Source: an uncultured Luteimonas sp.
GTDB taxonomy: Bacteria; Pseudomonadota; Gammaproteobacteria; Xanthomonadales; Xanthomonadaceae
Length of the DNA: 37,448 bases
Direction of reading: 5' to 3'
Assembly: GCA_938008415.1 (NCBI GenBank)
Contig: CALLKI010000104.1
Span: 1-37,448, forward strand
Shown piece after piece: positions 25,712-35,977 of the stretch. Position 1 is the first letter of the stretch; each line of letters begins with the position of its first letter. The position numbers and the translations under genes are program-made. The notes below the pieces were generated by a model. The model was given only the letters and a program-made list of their open reading frames with translations. It was not told where the DNA came from and did not search any database.

Positions 25712-26281
25712 TCAGGATTCGGCGCGGCCGCCGTACTCGCCTGTCGTGGTGTTGACCAGCACGCGGTCGCCGACGGCGATGTATTCCGGCACCATGATCT
25801 CGATGCCGGTACTCAGCCGCGCCGGCTTCGGGCGCTTGGTCGCGGTGCCGCCCTTCAGCTCGGGTGGCGTGTCCACCACCTCCAGTGCCACGTGCTGCGG
25901 CAGCTGCAGCGCCACCGGCTGCTCGTCGATCAGCTGCACGTAGCAGCCTGACAGGCCGTCGGTGATGTAGCCGGCGGCGTCGCCGACCACGTCGGCGTCC
26001 AGCATGTACGGGGTGTAGTCCTCGTCATCGAGGAACACGAAGGCGTCGCCGTCCCGGTACGAGTAGGTCGCCTGGCGGCGCTGCAGCTCGACCTCGGTGA
26101 GGTTGTCCTCGGCGTCGAAGGTGGCGTCGATCCGGTTGTTGCCGGGCACGCTGTACAGGGTGAAGCGGTAGCGCACGTTGCCGCCACGCCCCTGCGGCGA
26201 GCTGCGCTCGATGTCGCGCACCTGGTACACGGTGCCATTGTATTCGATGACGTTTCCCTTCTTGACGTCGGAGGCTTTCAT
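25712..26281 (-). CDS. yeiP: Elongation factor P-like protein (YeiP/EfpL type)
   Basis: The 189-residue protein has the three-domain EF-P fold: an N-terminal KOW-like domain followed by two OB domains. MDKEDYTPY-like FLDDEDYTPYML and the C-terminal LSTGIEIMVPEYIAVGDRVLVNTTTGEY are diagnostic. The loop that reaches the ribosomal peptidyl-transferase centre reads SSPQGRGGN, with Arg32 at the tip rather than the modified lysine of EF-P; this is the pattern of the YeiP/EfpL branch. Such factors relieve ribosome stalling at polyproline-like motifs. The start (MKASDVKKG) follows the conserved N-terminus. It is 70 bases downstream of the SDR gene and has a hairpin between. Confidence 0.92.
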   Translation of the reverse strand: MKASDVKKGNVIEYNGTVYQVRDIERSSPQGRGGNVRYRFTLYSVPGNNRIDATFDAEDNLTEVELQRRQATYSYRDGDAFVFLDDEDYTPYMLDADVVGDAAGYITDGLSGCYVQLIDEQPVALQLPQHVALEVVDTPPELKGGTATKRPKPARLSTGIEIMVPEYIAVGDRVLVNTTTGEYGGRAES

Positions 26282-26322
26282 TGGGCGGGGATCCGGTGTT
26301 GCGTTGCGTGTGGTGGGGGCGG

Positions 26323-26349
26323 GGATGCGCGGCGCGGACCCCCGCATCC
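26323..26349 (-). terminator. Hairpin between the SDR gene and yeiP
   Basis: GGATGCG (26323-26329) and CGCATCC (26343-26349) form a perfect 7-base stem directly after the SDR stop codon, with a 13-base loop. No T-run follows, so it is at best a weak terminator. Confidence 0.35.
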
Positions 26350-26351
26350 GG

Positions 26352-27122
26352 TCATTTCGGCGCCAGGCGTACCGCGCCGTCGAGGCGGATGGTCTCGCCG
26401 TTGAGGTAGCGGTTGCCGACGATGTAGGCGACCAGGTCGGCGAACTCCTCCGGCCTGCCGAGGCGCTGCGGGAACGGGATCGAGGCCGACAGCGACTGCT
26501 GCACCTGCTCCGGCATGCCATCCACCATCGGCGTCCAGAACACGCCCGGGGCGATGGTGACGACGCGGATGCCGAAGCGGGCCAGTTCGCGCGCCATCGG
26601 CAGGGTCATGCCGACCACGCCGCCCTTGGAGGCGGAGTAGGCGGCCTGGCCGATCTGGCCCTCGAACGCCGCGACCGAGGCGGTGTTGACGATCACGCCG
26701 CGTTCGCCGTCCTCGCCGGCCCCGTTGTGCTGCATCAGCGCGGCGGCGGCCTTGGCCACGTTGAAGCTGCCCACGAGGTTGACCATCACCGTCGCCGTGA
26801 ACTGCGACAGCGGCATCGGGCCCTCGCGGCCGAGCACGCGGCCGGCACCGATGATGCCGGCGCAGTTGACCACGACGTTCAGCCCGCCGAGGAAATCCTT
26901 CGCGGCGGCGACGTTGGCGGCCACGCCGTCCTCGCTGATGACGTCGGTGCGGAAATAGCGCGCGTTCGCCTCGCCGAGCGACGCGACCGCGGCGGCGCCC
27001 TTGTCGTCATTGATGTCGAACAGCGCGACCTTGCCGCCGTCGGCGACGATGCGCTGCGCCACGGCCAGGCCGAGGCCGGAAACGCCACCGGTCACGATGG
27101 CACGGACGGAATTCGCTTGCAT
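26352..27122 (-). CDS. SDR-family dehydrogenase, 3-hydroxyacyl-CoA dehydrogenase type II-like
   Basis: Classical short-chain dehydrogenase of 256 residues. The N-terminal cofactor motif is TGGVSGLGLA, NCAGI follows, the catalytic YSASKGG lies near residue 160 after the catalytic serine (NTASVAAFEG), and IPFPQRLGRPEEFADLV near the C-terminus is typical of the HSD10-like group. This group oxidises 2-methyl-3-hydroxybutyryl-CoA or other 3-hydroxyacyl-CoAs with NAD. It fits branched-chain amino acid degradation beside the liu genes. The start at 27122 gives MQANSVRAIVTGG. It lies 34 bases after the PAS-GGDEF-EAL gene; a TAGAAT element sits over that gene's stop. Confidence 0.85.
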   Translation of the reverse strand: MQANSVRAIVTGGVSGLGLAVAQRIVADGGKVALFDINDDKGAAAVASLGEANARYFRTDVISEDGVAANVAAAKDFLGGLNVVVNCAGIIGAGRVLGREGPMPLSQFTATVMVNLVGSFNVAKAAAALMQHNGAGEDGERGVIVNTASVAAFEGQIGQAAYSASKGGVVGMTLPMARELARFGIRVVTIAPGVFWTPMVDGMPEQVQQSLSASIPFPQRLGRPEEFADLVAYIVGNRYLNGETIRLDGAVRLAPK

Positions 27123-27156
27123 GCGGCGGACCCCATGTTGCGGAAGGCGCGCCATT

Positions 27157-29754
27157 CTAGCGCAGGGCCCACCCCGTCCCGCCCTCCTGGCTTTCCTGTG
27201 CCGCGATCCGGCGCGCCAGCTCGTCGGGGGGCAGGCCGGGGGCGAACAGGAAGCCCTGTCCGACCGGTACGCCGAGCAGGAGCATGAACTGGCGCTGCGC
27301 CTCGGATTCGATGCCCTCGGCGACCAGCGACAGGCCGAGGCTCCGGGCGATGCCCGCGACCGCCTGGCACACCGCCACGTCGGACTGGTTGCCGGGCACG
27401 CCCTCGACGAACAGCTGGCTGAGCTTGAGCCCGTGGATCGGCAGCCGGCGCAGGTAGTTGAGCGCGCTGTAGCCCTCGCCGAAGTCGTCGACGGTGAGCA
27501 TCACGCCCAGGTCGCGCAGGGCGGCGAACGTGAGGAGGGTGTCGGGCGCATCCTCGATCAGCACACGCTCGGTGAATTCCAGCTCGAGCGCGGCGCCGGG
27601 CAGGTCGTGTTCGGCGAGGATGTCGCGGATCGTGCCCGCGAGGTCGTCGGCGAGGAACTGGCGGTAGGACACGTTCACCGCCACCCGTACGATGCCGAGC
27701 CCGGCGTCGCGCCATTCCGCCACCTGCCTGCAGGCCTCGCGCAGTACCCAGCCGCCGATCCGGACGATGTCGCCGGTGCTCTCCGCGTGGGCGATGAAGT
27801 GGTCCGGGCGCATCTCGCCGAGGTGGTGGTTCTGCCAGCGGATCAGGGCTTCCGCTGAGACGATGCGGCAGTGGCGCAGGTCCACCTGCGGCTGGTACAC
27901 GAGCCGGAACTCGTCGTTGTCGGCCGCGCGGCGCAGCTGCGTTTCCAGCCGCAGCTTGTCCGCCTGCGACTGCGCCAGTTCCGGCGAGAACGCCTGCCAG
28001 CCGTTGCGGTTGCGCCGCTTGCTGTCGTACATCGCCGCATCGGCGTTGTGGATCAGCGTCTGCGGGCGGTCGCCGTCCTGCGGCGCGCGCGCGATGCCGA
28101 TGCTGGCGGTGATCGCGAATTCCTCCTTGCCAAGGCGGAAGCCGTCGCCGAAGGAGTGGAGGATGGTCTCGGCGATGCGTTCGGGGCGCCCGGGGTCGTC
28201 TGCGGTCTGGCATACCACGAGGAACTCGTCGCCGCCGAAGCGCGCGACCAGCCCCTCGGTGCCGGCGGCCCCGGCGATGCGGCGCGCGGATTCGGCCAGC
28301 AGGTCGTCTCCGGCGGAATGGCCCAGCACGTCGTTGACCATCTTGAACCGGTCGAGGTCGATGTACAGAACTGCGATCCCGGACATCGCCGGGTCCGCCA
28401 GGCGTGCCCCGATCTCGGCGAGGATCGCATCGCGGTTCAGCAGCCCGGTCAGCGGGTCGGTGCGCGCGCGCACGCGCAGGGTTTCCTGCTCCTGCTTGCG
28501 CTCGGTGATGTCCTGCAGGGTGCCGGTGATGCTGGTGCCTTCCGACTGCCCGGTCCTGGCCTCGCCGATGATCCGGACCCAGAACACCTGGCCGTCCGCG
28601 CGCCTGCCCTGGACCTCGACGTCCAGCGGCCCATGGCCCGCGAGCGTGCGGCGCAGCGCCTCGTCGAACCTGCGGCCGTCCTCCTCCAGGAACGCGCGGC
28701 GCATCTCCCCGATGCAACGCGGTGGCCCGGCCTGGCCGAGGATGCGCAGGCCCTCGCCGGTGAGGTAGAGCGCATCGCGGTCCACCTCCCATTCCCAGCC
28801 GCCGATGTGCGCCAGCGCCTGTGCGCGGTCGAACAGGGCGCTGTCACGCTTGAGTTCGGTGATGTCGCTGAACAGCAGCAGCACCTGGTGCGGGGTGCGG
28901 CTGCCGGGCGCGAACAGCGGCACCGTGCTGACCGACAGCCAGCGCAGCCGGCGCTCGGGCCGGTGGTACAGCCCCAGCACCATGTCGTCGGTGGGCTTGC
29001 CGGTGCGCAGCGCGCGCATGTGCGGAAGCTCCTCGAACGGGATGCCACGGCCGGTTTCGTCGACCACGCTCCACGAGCGCCAGTGCAGGTACTCGTGGAA
29101 GTCCTGGTGCTCGTCCGCGCCGAGGATGCGCATCCCGGCGGCGTTGACCTGCACCGGCCTGCCTTCGGCATCGAGGACCAGGATGCCCCGGTCGATGACC
29201 TCGAGCAGCTGGCCGTAGCGGCGCTCGGCGTCGCGCCTGGCGCTGAGGTCGCGCGCGACCGCGACCAGGCACCGGCGGCCGTTGTGCTCGAAGCCCGCGG
29301 TGTGCACTTCGACCGGGAACCGGGAGCCGTCGGCGCGCATGTTGGTGACCTCGACCACGTAGGTCTCGCCGCGGTTGATCGCCTCCCACACCGGCTTGAG
29401 GTGGTCCTTGGGCAGGTCCGGGTTCAGCACCTCGATCGACTGCCCGACGATCTCGTCGCGGGACCGCCGGTACGCGGCCACGCCCGCCTTGTTCAGGTCG
29501 AGCACGATGCCGTTTTCGTCGAGGATGCTGACCGGGTCCGGCACCGCGTCGAACAGCGCGTGGTAGTGCATGCGCGCGGACTCGGCCTCGGTGCTCGCCG
29601 CGCGCAGGGCCTCGCAGGCCTGCGCCATCAGCTGGCGGGTGGCTTCCGGCAGGGAAGGATCGCGGCTTGCGGCTTCCAGCGCGGCGATGATCCGGGCCGT
29701 CCCGTCGCCTGCGGGCGGAGTCGGTGGGGCTTCCGGTGGCCGCCGTGTATCCAT
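27157..29754 (-). CDS. PAS-GGDEF-EAL c-di-GMP signalling protein
   Basis: The 865-residue cytoplasmic protein has three PAS-like sensor domains (~63-170, ~180-300, ~310-420), a GGDEF domain (~430-590, motif GGDEF at 507-511) and an EAL domain (~605-850). The EAL part keeps EALIRW, the Asn of NVSYRQF, LEFTE, DDFGEGYSALNYL, the catalytic Lys in LKLSQLF and EGIES, so phosphodiesterase activity looks intact. An RxxD inhibitory site is not visible before GGDEF. The ATG lies one base after the liuE stop (TGACATG), so it is translationally linked to leucine catabolism genes. No transmembrane segment is apparent. Confidence 0.92.
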   Translation of the reverse strand: MDTRRPPEAPPTPPAGDGTARIIAALEAASRDPSLPEATRQLMAQACEALRAASTEAESARMHYHALFDAVPDPVSILDENGIVLDLNKAGVAAYRRSRDEIVGQSIEVLNPDLPKDHLKPVWEAINRGETYVVEVTNMRADGSRFPVEVHTAGFEHNGRRCLVAVARDLSARRDAERRYGQLLEVIDRGILVLDAEGRPVQVNAAGMRILGADEHQDFHEYLHWRSWSVVDETGRGIPFEELPHMRALRTGKPTDDMVLGLYHRPERRLRWLSVSTVPLFAPGSRTPHQVLLLFSDITELKRDSALFDRAQALAHIGGWEWEVDRDALYLTGEGLRILGQAGPPRCIGEMRRAFLEEDGRRFDEALRRTLAGHGPLDVEVQGRRADGQVFWVRIIGEARTGQSEGTSITGTLQDITERKQEQETLRVRARTDPLTGLLNRDAILAEIGARLADPAMSGIAVLYIDLDRFKMVNDVLGHSAGDDLLAESARRIAGAAGTEGLVARFGGDEFLVVCQTADDPGRPERIAETILHSFGDGFRLGKEEFAITASIGIARAPQDGDRPQTLIHNADAAMYDSKRRNRNGWQAFSPELAQSQADKLRLETQLRRAADNDEFRLVYQPQVDLRHCRIVSAEALIRWQNHHLGEMRPDHFIAHAESTGDIVRIGGWVLREACRQVAEWRDAGLGIVRVAVNVSYRQFLADDLAGTIRDILAEHDLPGAALELEFTERVLIEDAPDTLLTFAALRDLGVMLTVDDFGEGYSALNYLRRLPIHGLKLSQLFVEGVPGNQSDVAVCQAVAGIARSLGLSLVAEGIESEAQRQFMLLLGVPVGQGFLFAPGLPPDELARRIAAQESQEGGTGWALR

Positions 29755-29755
29755 G

Positions 29756-30670
29756 TCATCCGCCCGGTTCGGTTCTTGCCGCCATCGCCATGCCGGCCCG
29801 GCTCGACGTCGGCCGCCCGAGCAGGGCGGACAGCCAGCGCCCGGTCGCGGCCAGCAGCTCCAAGTCCACGCCGGTGCCGACGCCCATGCCGTGCAGCATG
29901 TAGACCACGTCCTCGGTGGCGACGTTGCCGCTCGCGCCGCGCGCGTAGGGGCATCCGCCCGTGCCGGAGACCGCGGCGTCCACCACCGCCACGCCTTCCT
30001 CCAGGCAGGCCAGGATGTTGGCCAGCGCCTGCCCCCAGGTGTCGTGGAAGTGCACCGCGAGCGCATGCATGGGCACCTCGGAGGCGACCGCGCGCAGCAT
30101 CGCGCGGGCCTTCAGCGGCGTGCCCACGCCGATGGTGTCGCCCAGCGAGATCTCGTGGCAGCCCATCGCGTACAGCGTCTTCGCCACGCGGACCACGTCG
30201 GCCAGCGGCACCTCGCCCTGGTAGGGACAGCCGAGCACGGTGGACACGTAGCCGCGTACCTTCACGCCGTCGGCGCGGGCGCGCTCGAACACCGGCGCGA
30301 ACCGCTGCAGGGATTCCCCGACGGAGGCATTGATGTTCCTGCGGGTGAAGGCCTCGGAAGCGGCGGTGAACACCACGACCTCGGTCGCCCCGGCAGCGCG
30401 CGCGCGCAGGTAGCCCTGCTCGTTCGGCACCAGCACGGGGTAGGACACGCCCTCGCGCTTTTCGATCCCGCGGAAGACCTCCTCGGCGTCCGCCAGCTGC
30501 GGGACCCATTTCGGGCTGACGAAGCTGGTCGCCTCGATCGTGCGCAGCCCGGTGCGCGAGAGGCGGTCGATCAGCTCGATCTTCGCCGCTGCCGGGATGA
30601 TCGTCTTCTCGTTCTGCAGCCCGTCGCGCGGGCCGACCTCGACGATGCGGACCTGGACGGGCAGGGCCAT
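29756..30670 (-). CDS. liuE: Hydroxymethylglutaryl-CoA lyase
   Basis: Cleaves HMG-CoA to acetyl-CoA and acetoacetate, the last step of leucine degradation. The 304-residue protein has the N-terminal VEVGPRDGLQNE motif and the active-site loop GCPYARGASGNVATEDVVY with the catalytic cysteine. The metal-binding HFHDTWGQALAN motif completes the site. The start at 30670 is two bases after the liuD stop, so translation is coupled, and the stop is followed by the GGDEF-EAL gene after one base. Confidence 0.94.
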   Translation of the reverse strand: MALPVQVRIVEVGPRDGLQNEKTIIPAAAKIELIDRLSRTGLRTIEATSFVSPKWVPQLADAEEVFRGIEKREGVSYPVLVPNEQGYLRARAAGATEVVVFTAASEAFTRRNINASVGESLQRFAPVFERARADGVKVRGYVSTVLGCPYQGEVPLADVVRVAKTLYAMGCHEISLGDTIGVGTPLKARAMLRAVASEVPMHALAVHFHDTWGQALANILACLEEGVAVVDAAVSGTGGCPYARGASGNVATEDVVYMLHGMGVGTGVDLELLAATGRWLSALLGRPTSSRAGMAMAARTEPGG

Positions 30671-30672
30671 GG

Positions 30673-32666
<1,994 letters not shown>

Positions 32667-32667
<1 letters not shown>

Positions 32668-33074
32668 CAGCGGGCCGCGTCCTCTGGCAGGTGGCAGACC
32701 GCCTCGACGTTGTGCCCGTCGGGGTCGATCACGAATGCACCGTAGTAGTGGGGGTGGTACTCGGGGCGCAGGCCGGGCGGGCCGTTGTCGCGGCCGCCGG
32801 CGGCCAGCGCGGCGGCATGGAACGCGTCGACCTGGGCGCGGGTCCCGGCGGCGAAGGCGATGTGCATCGGGGTGGTGGGCGCCTTGCCGTCGCCGGAGGC
32901 GCCGATCCAGAAGTACGGCTTGTGGTCGCCGAAGCCGGCGCCCTGGTACCGGCCGCCCGTTTCCTCGAGCGCCACTTCCATCACGATGCGGCAGCCCAGC
33001 GGCGCCAGTGCCTGCAGGTAGAACGCGCGGCTGCGGGCGAAGTCGGAGACGGTCAGTCCGATGTGGTCGAGCAT
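32667..33074 (-). CDS. VOC/glyoxalase-like protein
   Basis: The 135-residue protein has a single vicinal oxygen chelate fold. It begins MLDHIGLTVSDFARSRAFY, and HIAFAAGTRAQVDAFHAAAL and IDPDGHNVEAV near the end are family-typical, giving His and Glu metal ligands. VOC proteins include glyoxalases, dioxygenases and epimerases; the substrate is unknown. It sits between the hydratase and liuD with a 6-base gap on one side and a one-base overlap on the other, so its product is presumably made alongside the leucine-degradation enzymes. Confidence 0.85.
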
Positions 33075-33080
33075 GGCGGA

Positions 33081-33875
33081 TCAATCCTCCCGTGCCCAGC
33101 GCGGGGCACGCTTCTCCAGGAAGGCACCGAGCCCTTCCTGTCCTTCGGGAGAGACGCGCAGCGCCGCGATCAGGGCGGCGTTCTCCGCGTCCAGCGCGTC
33201 GCGGTCGCGCCGCCAGGCGACGTCGCGCACCAGTTGCTTGGCCCGGCCCGAGGCGACCGGGCCGGCCCTGAGCAGCAGCGAGACCTGGCGCTCGACCGCG
33301 GCGTCCAGCGCATCCGCCTCCACCACCTCGTGCAGCAGGCCGATGCGCAGCGCCTGCGCGGCATCGAAGACCTCGGCGGTGGCGAACCAGCGTCGCGCCT
33401 GGCGCGCGCCGATGGCGGCGATGACGTAGGGCGAGATCACCGCCGGCAGCAGGCCCAGCCGGCTCTCGGTCAGGCCGAACTTCGCTTCCGGCACGCCGAT
33501 GGCGATGTCACAGCAGGCCACCAGCCCGACGCCGCCGCCGAAGGCCGCGCCGTGCACGCGCGCGATCGTGGGCCTGGGCAGCTCGTCGAGGGTGCGCATC
33601 AGGCGGGCGAGGGCGAGCGCGTCCTGGCGGTTCTCCGCCTCGCCCGCGGCGGCCATGCCGCGCATCCAGTTGAGGTCGGCGCCGGCCGAGAACGACGGCC
33701 CGTTGCCGGAAAGGACCACCACGCGCACGTCCGGGTCGCGCGCGGCGGCCTCGAGGGCCCCGGTCAGCTCCGTGATCAGGGCGGCATCGAAGGCGTTGTG
33801 CAGCTCCGGCCGGTCCAGGACCAGGTGCAGCACGGCCCCGGCGCGGCGCGTCGAGAGTGATGGCATGGCGGGCAT
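33081..33875 (-). CDS. liuC: Enoyl-CoA hydratase, probable methylglutaconyl-CoA hydratase
   Basis: Crotonase-fold enzyme of 264 residues. The oxyanion-hole regions are FSAGADLNWM (~62-71) and GAAFGGGVGL (~109-118). The catalytic Glu137 lies in FGLTESRLGLLPAVISPYVI, which closely resembles LiuC of Pseudomonas aeruginosa. It would hydrate methylglutaconyl-CoA to HMG-CoA, between the LiuB/LiuD carboxylase and LiuE. Two start codons are possible, 33875 or 33866; neither has a clear Shine-Dalgarno. On the minus strand TATCAT (33900-33895) could be the -10 box of this unit. It diverges from the iron permease gene. Confidence 0.87.
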   Translation of the reverse strand: MPAMPSLSTRRAGAVLHLVLDRPELHNAFDAALITELTGALEAAARDPDVRVVVLSGNGPSFSAGADLNWMRGMAAAGEAENRQDALALARLMRTLDELPRPTIARVHGAAFGGGVGLVACCDIAIGVPEAKFGLTESRLGLLPAVISPYVIAAIGARQARRWFATAEVFDAAQALRIGLLHEVVEADALDAAVERQVSLLLRAGPVASGRAKQLVRDVAWRRDRDALDAENAALIAALRVSPEGQEGLGAFLEKRAPRWARED

Positions 33876-33982
33876 GGCTGGGGATGGATCCTGAATGATA
33901 GCGGCGCCGGTCCATGTGCACGGCTGACGCCGGTCATGCCCGTGGCGCGGGGCGGTGGGCCGCGAAACGGGTTAAACTGTAG

Positions 33983-33997
33983 TGAGATACATTCTCA
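33983..33997 (+). promoter_or_regulatory. Probable Fur box upstream of the iron permease
   Basis: TGAGATACATTCTCA is a 15-base inverted repeat centred on one C. It closely matches the 7-1-7 Fur pattern (TGATAATNATTATCA type). It lies ten bases before the ATG of the FTR1 permease and overlaps the likely transcription start, near a TAAACT element (33973-33978). Iron-dependent repression is expected from the position. Confidence 0.72.
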
Positions 33998-34006
33998 TGT
34001 GCGCCC

Positions 34007-35935
34007 ATGCTCCCACGTCGCCTGCTGGCGGTGCTCCTGCTCGGCATCGCCCTGTTCCCGGCTCGCGCCTTCGCCTCCGGCCCCGACGGATCCGTCGCCA
34101 CCACCTGGCGGCTGCTGGACTACATCGCCGTGGACTACCGCGAGGCGGTGGCCGACGGGGAGGTGATCAACCAGCTCGAGTACGACGAGATGCTCGAGTT
34201 CTCGGAGACCGCGGCCAATGCCATCGCCGCGCTGCCGCCGACCCCCGAGGCGCCGCGGCTGGCCGAGGAGGCCGCCGGGCTGCGGCAGGCGATCCGCGAG
34301 CGCCGCGCCGGCGAGGAGGTCGCGCGGCGCGCCCGTTCGCTGGCCGCGCTGCTGGTGCAGGCGCACCCGATCCCGCTGCAGCCGGCCGATCCGCCCGACT
34401 ACGCCCGTGGCAGGGAGCTCTACGCCCAGCTGTGCGCCAGTTGCCACGGTGACGAAGGGCGGGGCGACGGTCCGGCCGGCGCGGGCCTGGACCCGCCGCC
34501 GATCGACTTCACCGACCGCGAACGCGCCGACGAGCGCAGCGTCTTCGCGCTCTACCAGGTGATCGAGCAGGGGCTGGAGGGCACGGCCATGACCAGCTAC
34601 CGCGGCCTGCCCGGGGCGGACCTGTGGGCGCTGGCGACCTACGTCGGCGCGATGGCCTACCCGGAGGAACTGGCCGAGGCCGGCCGCAGGCTGCTCGAAC
34701 GCGACCCGTCGCTGCGCGGCAGGATCGGCTTCGAGGGCTACGTCGGCAAGACGCCCGCGGCGCTGGCCGCGGAGCTTGGCTCGGAGGATGACGCCGCCGC
34801 GATCGTGGCCTGGCTGCGCCGCAACCCCGCCGACAGCCGGCCGCCGGTGGAGGCCGGGACGGCGCTGGACGCGGCGCGCGGCCTGCTGGCGGAGGCGATG
34901 GCGGCCTATCGCGCGGGCGACGCGAAGCGTGCGCGCGACCTGGCGTTGTCGGCCTACCTCGACGGCTTCGAGCCGGTCGAACCGCTGCTGGCCGCGCGCG
35001 ACAGGCCGCTGATGTCGCGGATCGAGGCGGCGATGGCGAAGGTCCGCTCCGCGATCGCCGCGGGCGAGGACGCCCAAGCCGTGCAGGCGCAGGTGGACGC
35101 CCTCGACGGCCTGTTCGCCGAGGCCGGGCAGGTGCTCTCGCGCGACGGGGCCTCGGCCGCCGCCAGCTTCGTCGCCGCCTTCACCGTGCTGTTGCGCGAG
35201 GGCCTGGAGGCGCTGCTCATCGTCATCGCGATCATCGCAATGCTGCGCAAGGCCGAACGCCGCGAGATGCTGCCGTGGGTGCACGGCGGCTGGGTTTCCG
35301 CGCTGCTCGCCGGCGCGGCCACCTGGGCGCTGGCGACCTGGGTGATCGGCATCAGCGGCGCGAGCCGCGAGCTGACCGAGGGCTTCGGCGCGTTGCTGGC
35401 CGCGGCGGTGCTGGTCTGGGTCGGCATCTGGATGCACGGCAAGAGCCATGCCGACGCCTGGCAGCGCTACGTGCGCGGGAAGCTCGGCCACGCGCTCGGC
35501 AGGGGCTCGGGTGTGTTCCTGCTCGCCCTGGTGTTCGTGGTGGTCTACCGCGAGGTGTTCGAGACCATCCTGTTCTACGCCGCGCTGTGGAGCCAGGGCG
35601 GCCACGGCGGCGTGGTCGCCGGCGGCATGGCCGCGGCGCTGGCGCTGGTGGCCATCGGCTGGGCGCTGCTGCGCTGGAGCGTGCGCCTGCCGATCGGCCA
35701 GTTCTTCCGCTTCAGTTCGTGGCTGATCGCGGTGCTGGCGGTGGTGCTGGCCGGCAAGGCGGTCGCGGCGCTGCAGGAGGCCGGCACCCTGCCGGTGTCC
35801 TGGCTCGACGGCTGGCCGCGGATCGAGTTGCTGGGCGTGTACCCGACCGTGCAGGGCATCGCCACGCAGGTGCTGGTGGCGCTGCTGCTGGCCGCCGGTT
35901 TCGTCTGGTCGAACCGCACGGCCGCGAAGGCCTGA
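34007..35935 (+). CDS. Cytochrome c-FTR1 family iron permease
   Basis: The 642-residue protein begins with a signal peptide (~1-24) and an alpha-helical region. A monohaem cytochrome c domain follows (~128-220), with the haem site CASCH (Cys143, Cys146, His147) and a probable axial Met195 in GTAMTSY. The C-terminal FTR1 membrane domain (~385-642) has about seven helices. It carries both iron motifs, REGLE (397-401) and REVFE (515-519). FTR1 permeases take up iron after oxidation of ferrous ions, and the fused cytochrome could accept those electrons. No EfeO or EfeB homologue is adjacent. The gene lies inside the liu cluster on the opposite strand with a Fur box upstream. Confidence 0.92.
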   Translation: MLPRRLLAVLLLGIALFPARAFASGPDGSVATTWRLLDYIAVDYREAVADGEVINQLEYDEMLEFSETAANAIAALPPTPEAPRLAEEAAGLRQAIRERRAGEEVARRARSLAALLVQAHPIPLQPADPPDYARGRELYAQLCASCHGDEGRGDGPAGAGLDPPPIDFTDRERADERSVFALYQVIEQGLEGTAMTSYRGLPGADLWALATYVGAMAYPEELAEAGRRLLERDPSLRGRIGFEGYVGKTPAALAAELGSEDDAAAIVAWLRRNPADSRPPVEAGTALDAARGLLAEAMAAYRAGDAKRARDLALSAYLDGFEPVEPLLAARDRPLMSRIEAAMAKVRSAIAAGEDAQAVQAQVDALDGLFAEAGQVLSRDGASAAASFVAAFTVLLREGLEALLIVIAIIAMLRKAERREMLPWVHGGWVSALLAGAATWALATWVIGISGASRELTEGFGALLAAAVLVWVGIWMHGKSHADAWQRYVRGKLGHALGRGSGVFLLALVFVVVYREVFETILFYAALWSQGGHGGVVAGGMAAALALVAIGWALLRWSVRLPIGQFFRFSSWLIAVLAVVLAGKAVAALQEAGTLPVSWLDGWPRIELLGVYPTVQGIATQVLVALLLAAGFVWSNRTAAKA

Positions 35936-35945
35936 CCGCCGGGAA

Positions 35946-35966
35946 GCCCGGCCCGCGCGGCCGGGC
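35946..35966. terminator. Bidirectional hairpin between the permease and zinc-ribbon genes
   Basis: GCCCGGCC (35946-35953) and GGCCGGGC (35959-35966) form a perfect 8-base stem around a 5-base loop between two convergent stop codons. There is no T-run on either strand. Confidence 0.45.
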
Positions 35967-35977
35967 GCAGGCGCGCC

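Noticed and set aside
27157..29754. Possible inactive EAL domain because the KID motif reads KLS
   Set aside because: The catalytic lysine and the other EAL motif residues (EAL, Asn, LEFTE, DDFGEGY, EGIES) are present; the changed residues are not the catalytic ones.
34007..35935. FTR1 gene as part of a mobile insertion
   Set aside because: No transposase, direct repeats, tRNA or base-composition change was seen around it, so transfer cannot be claimed.
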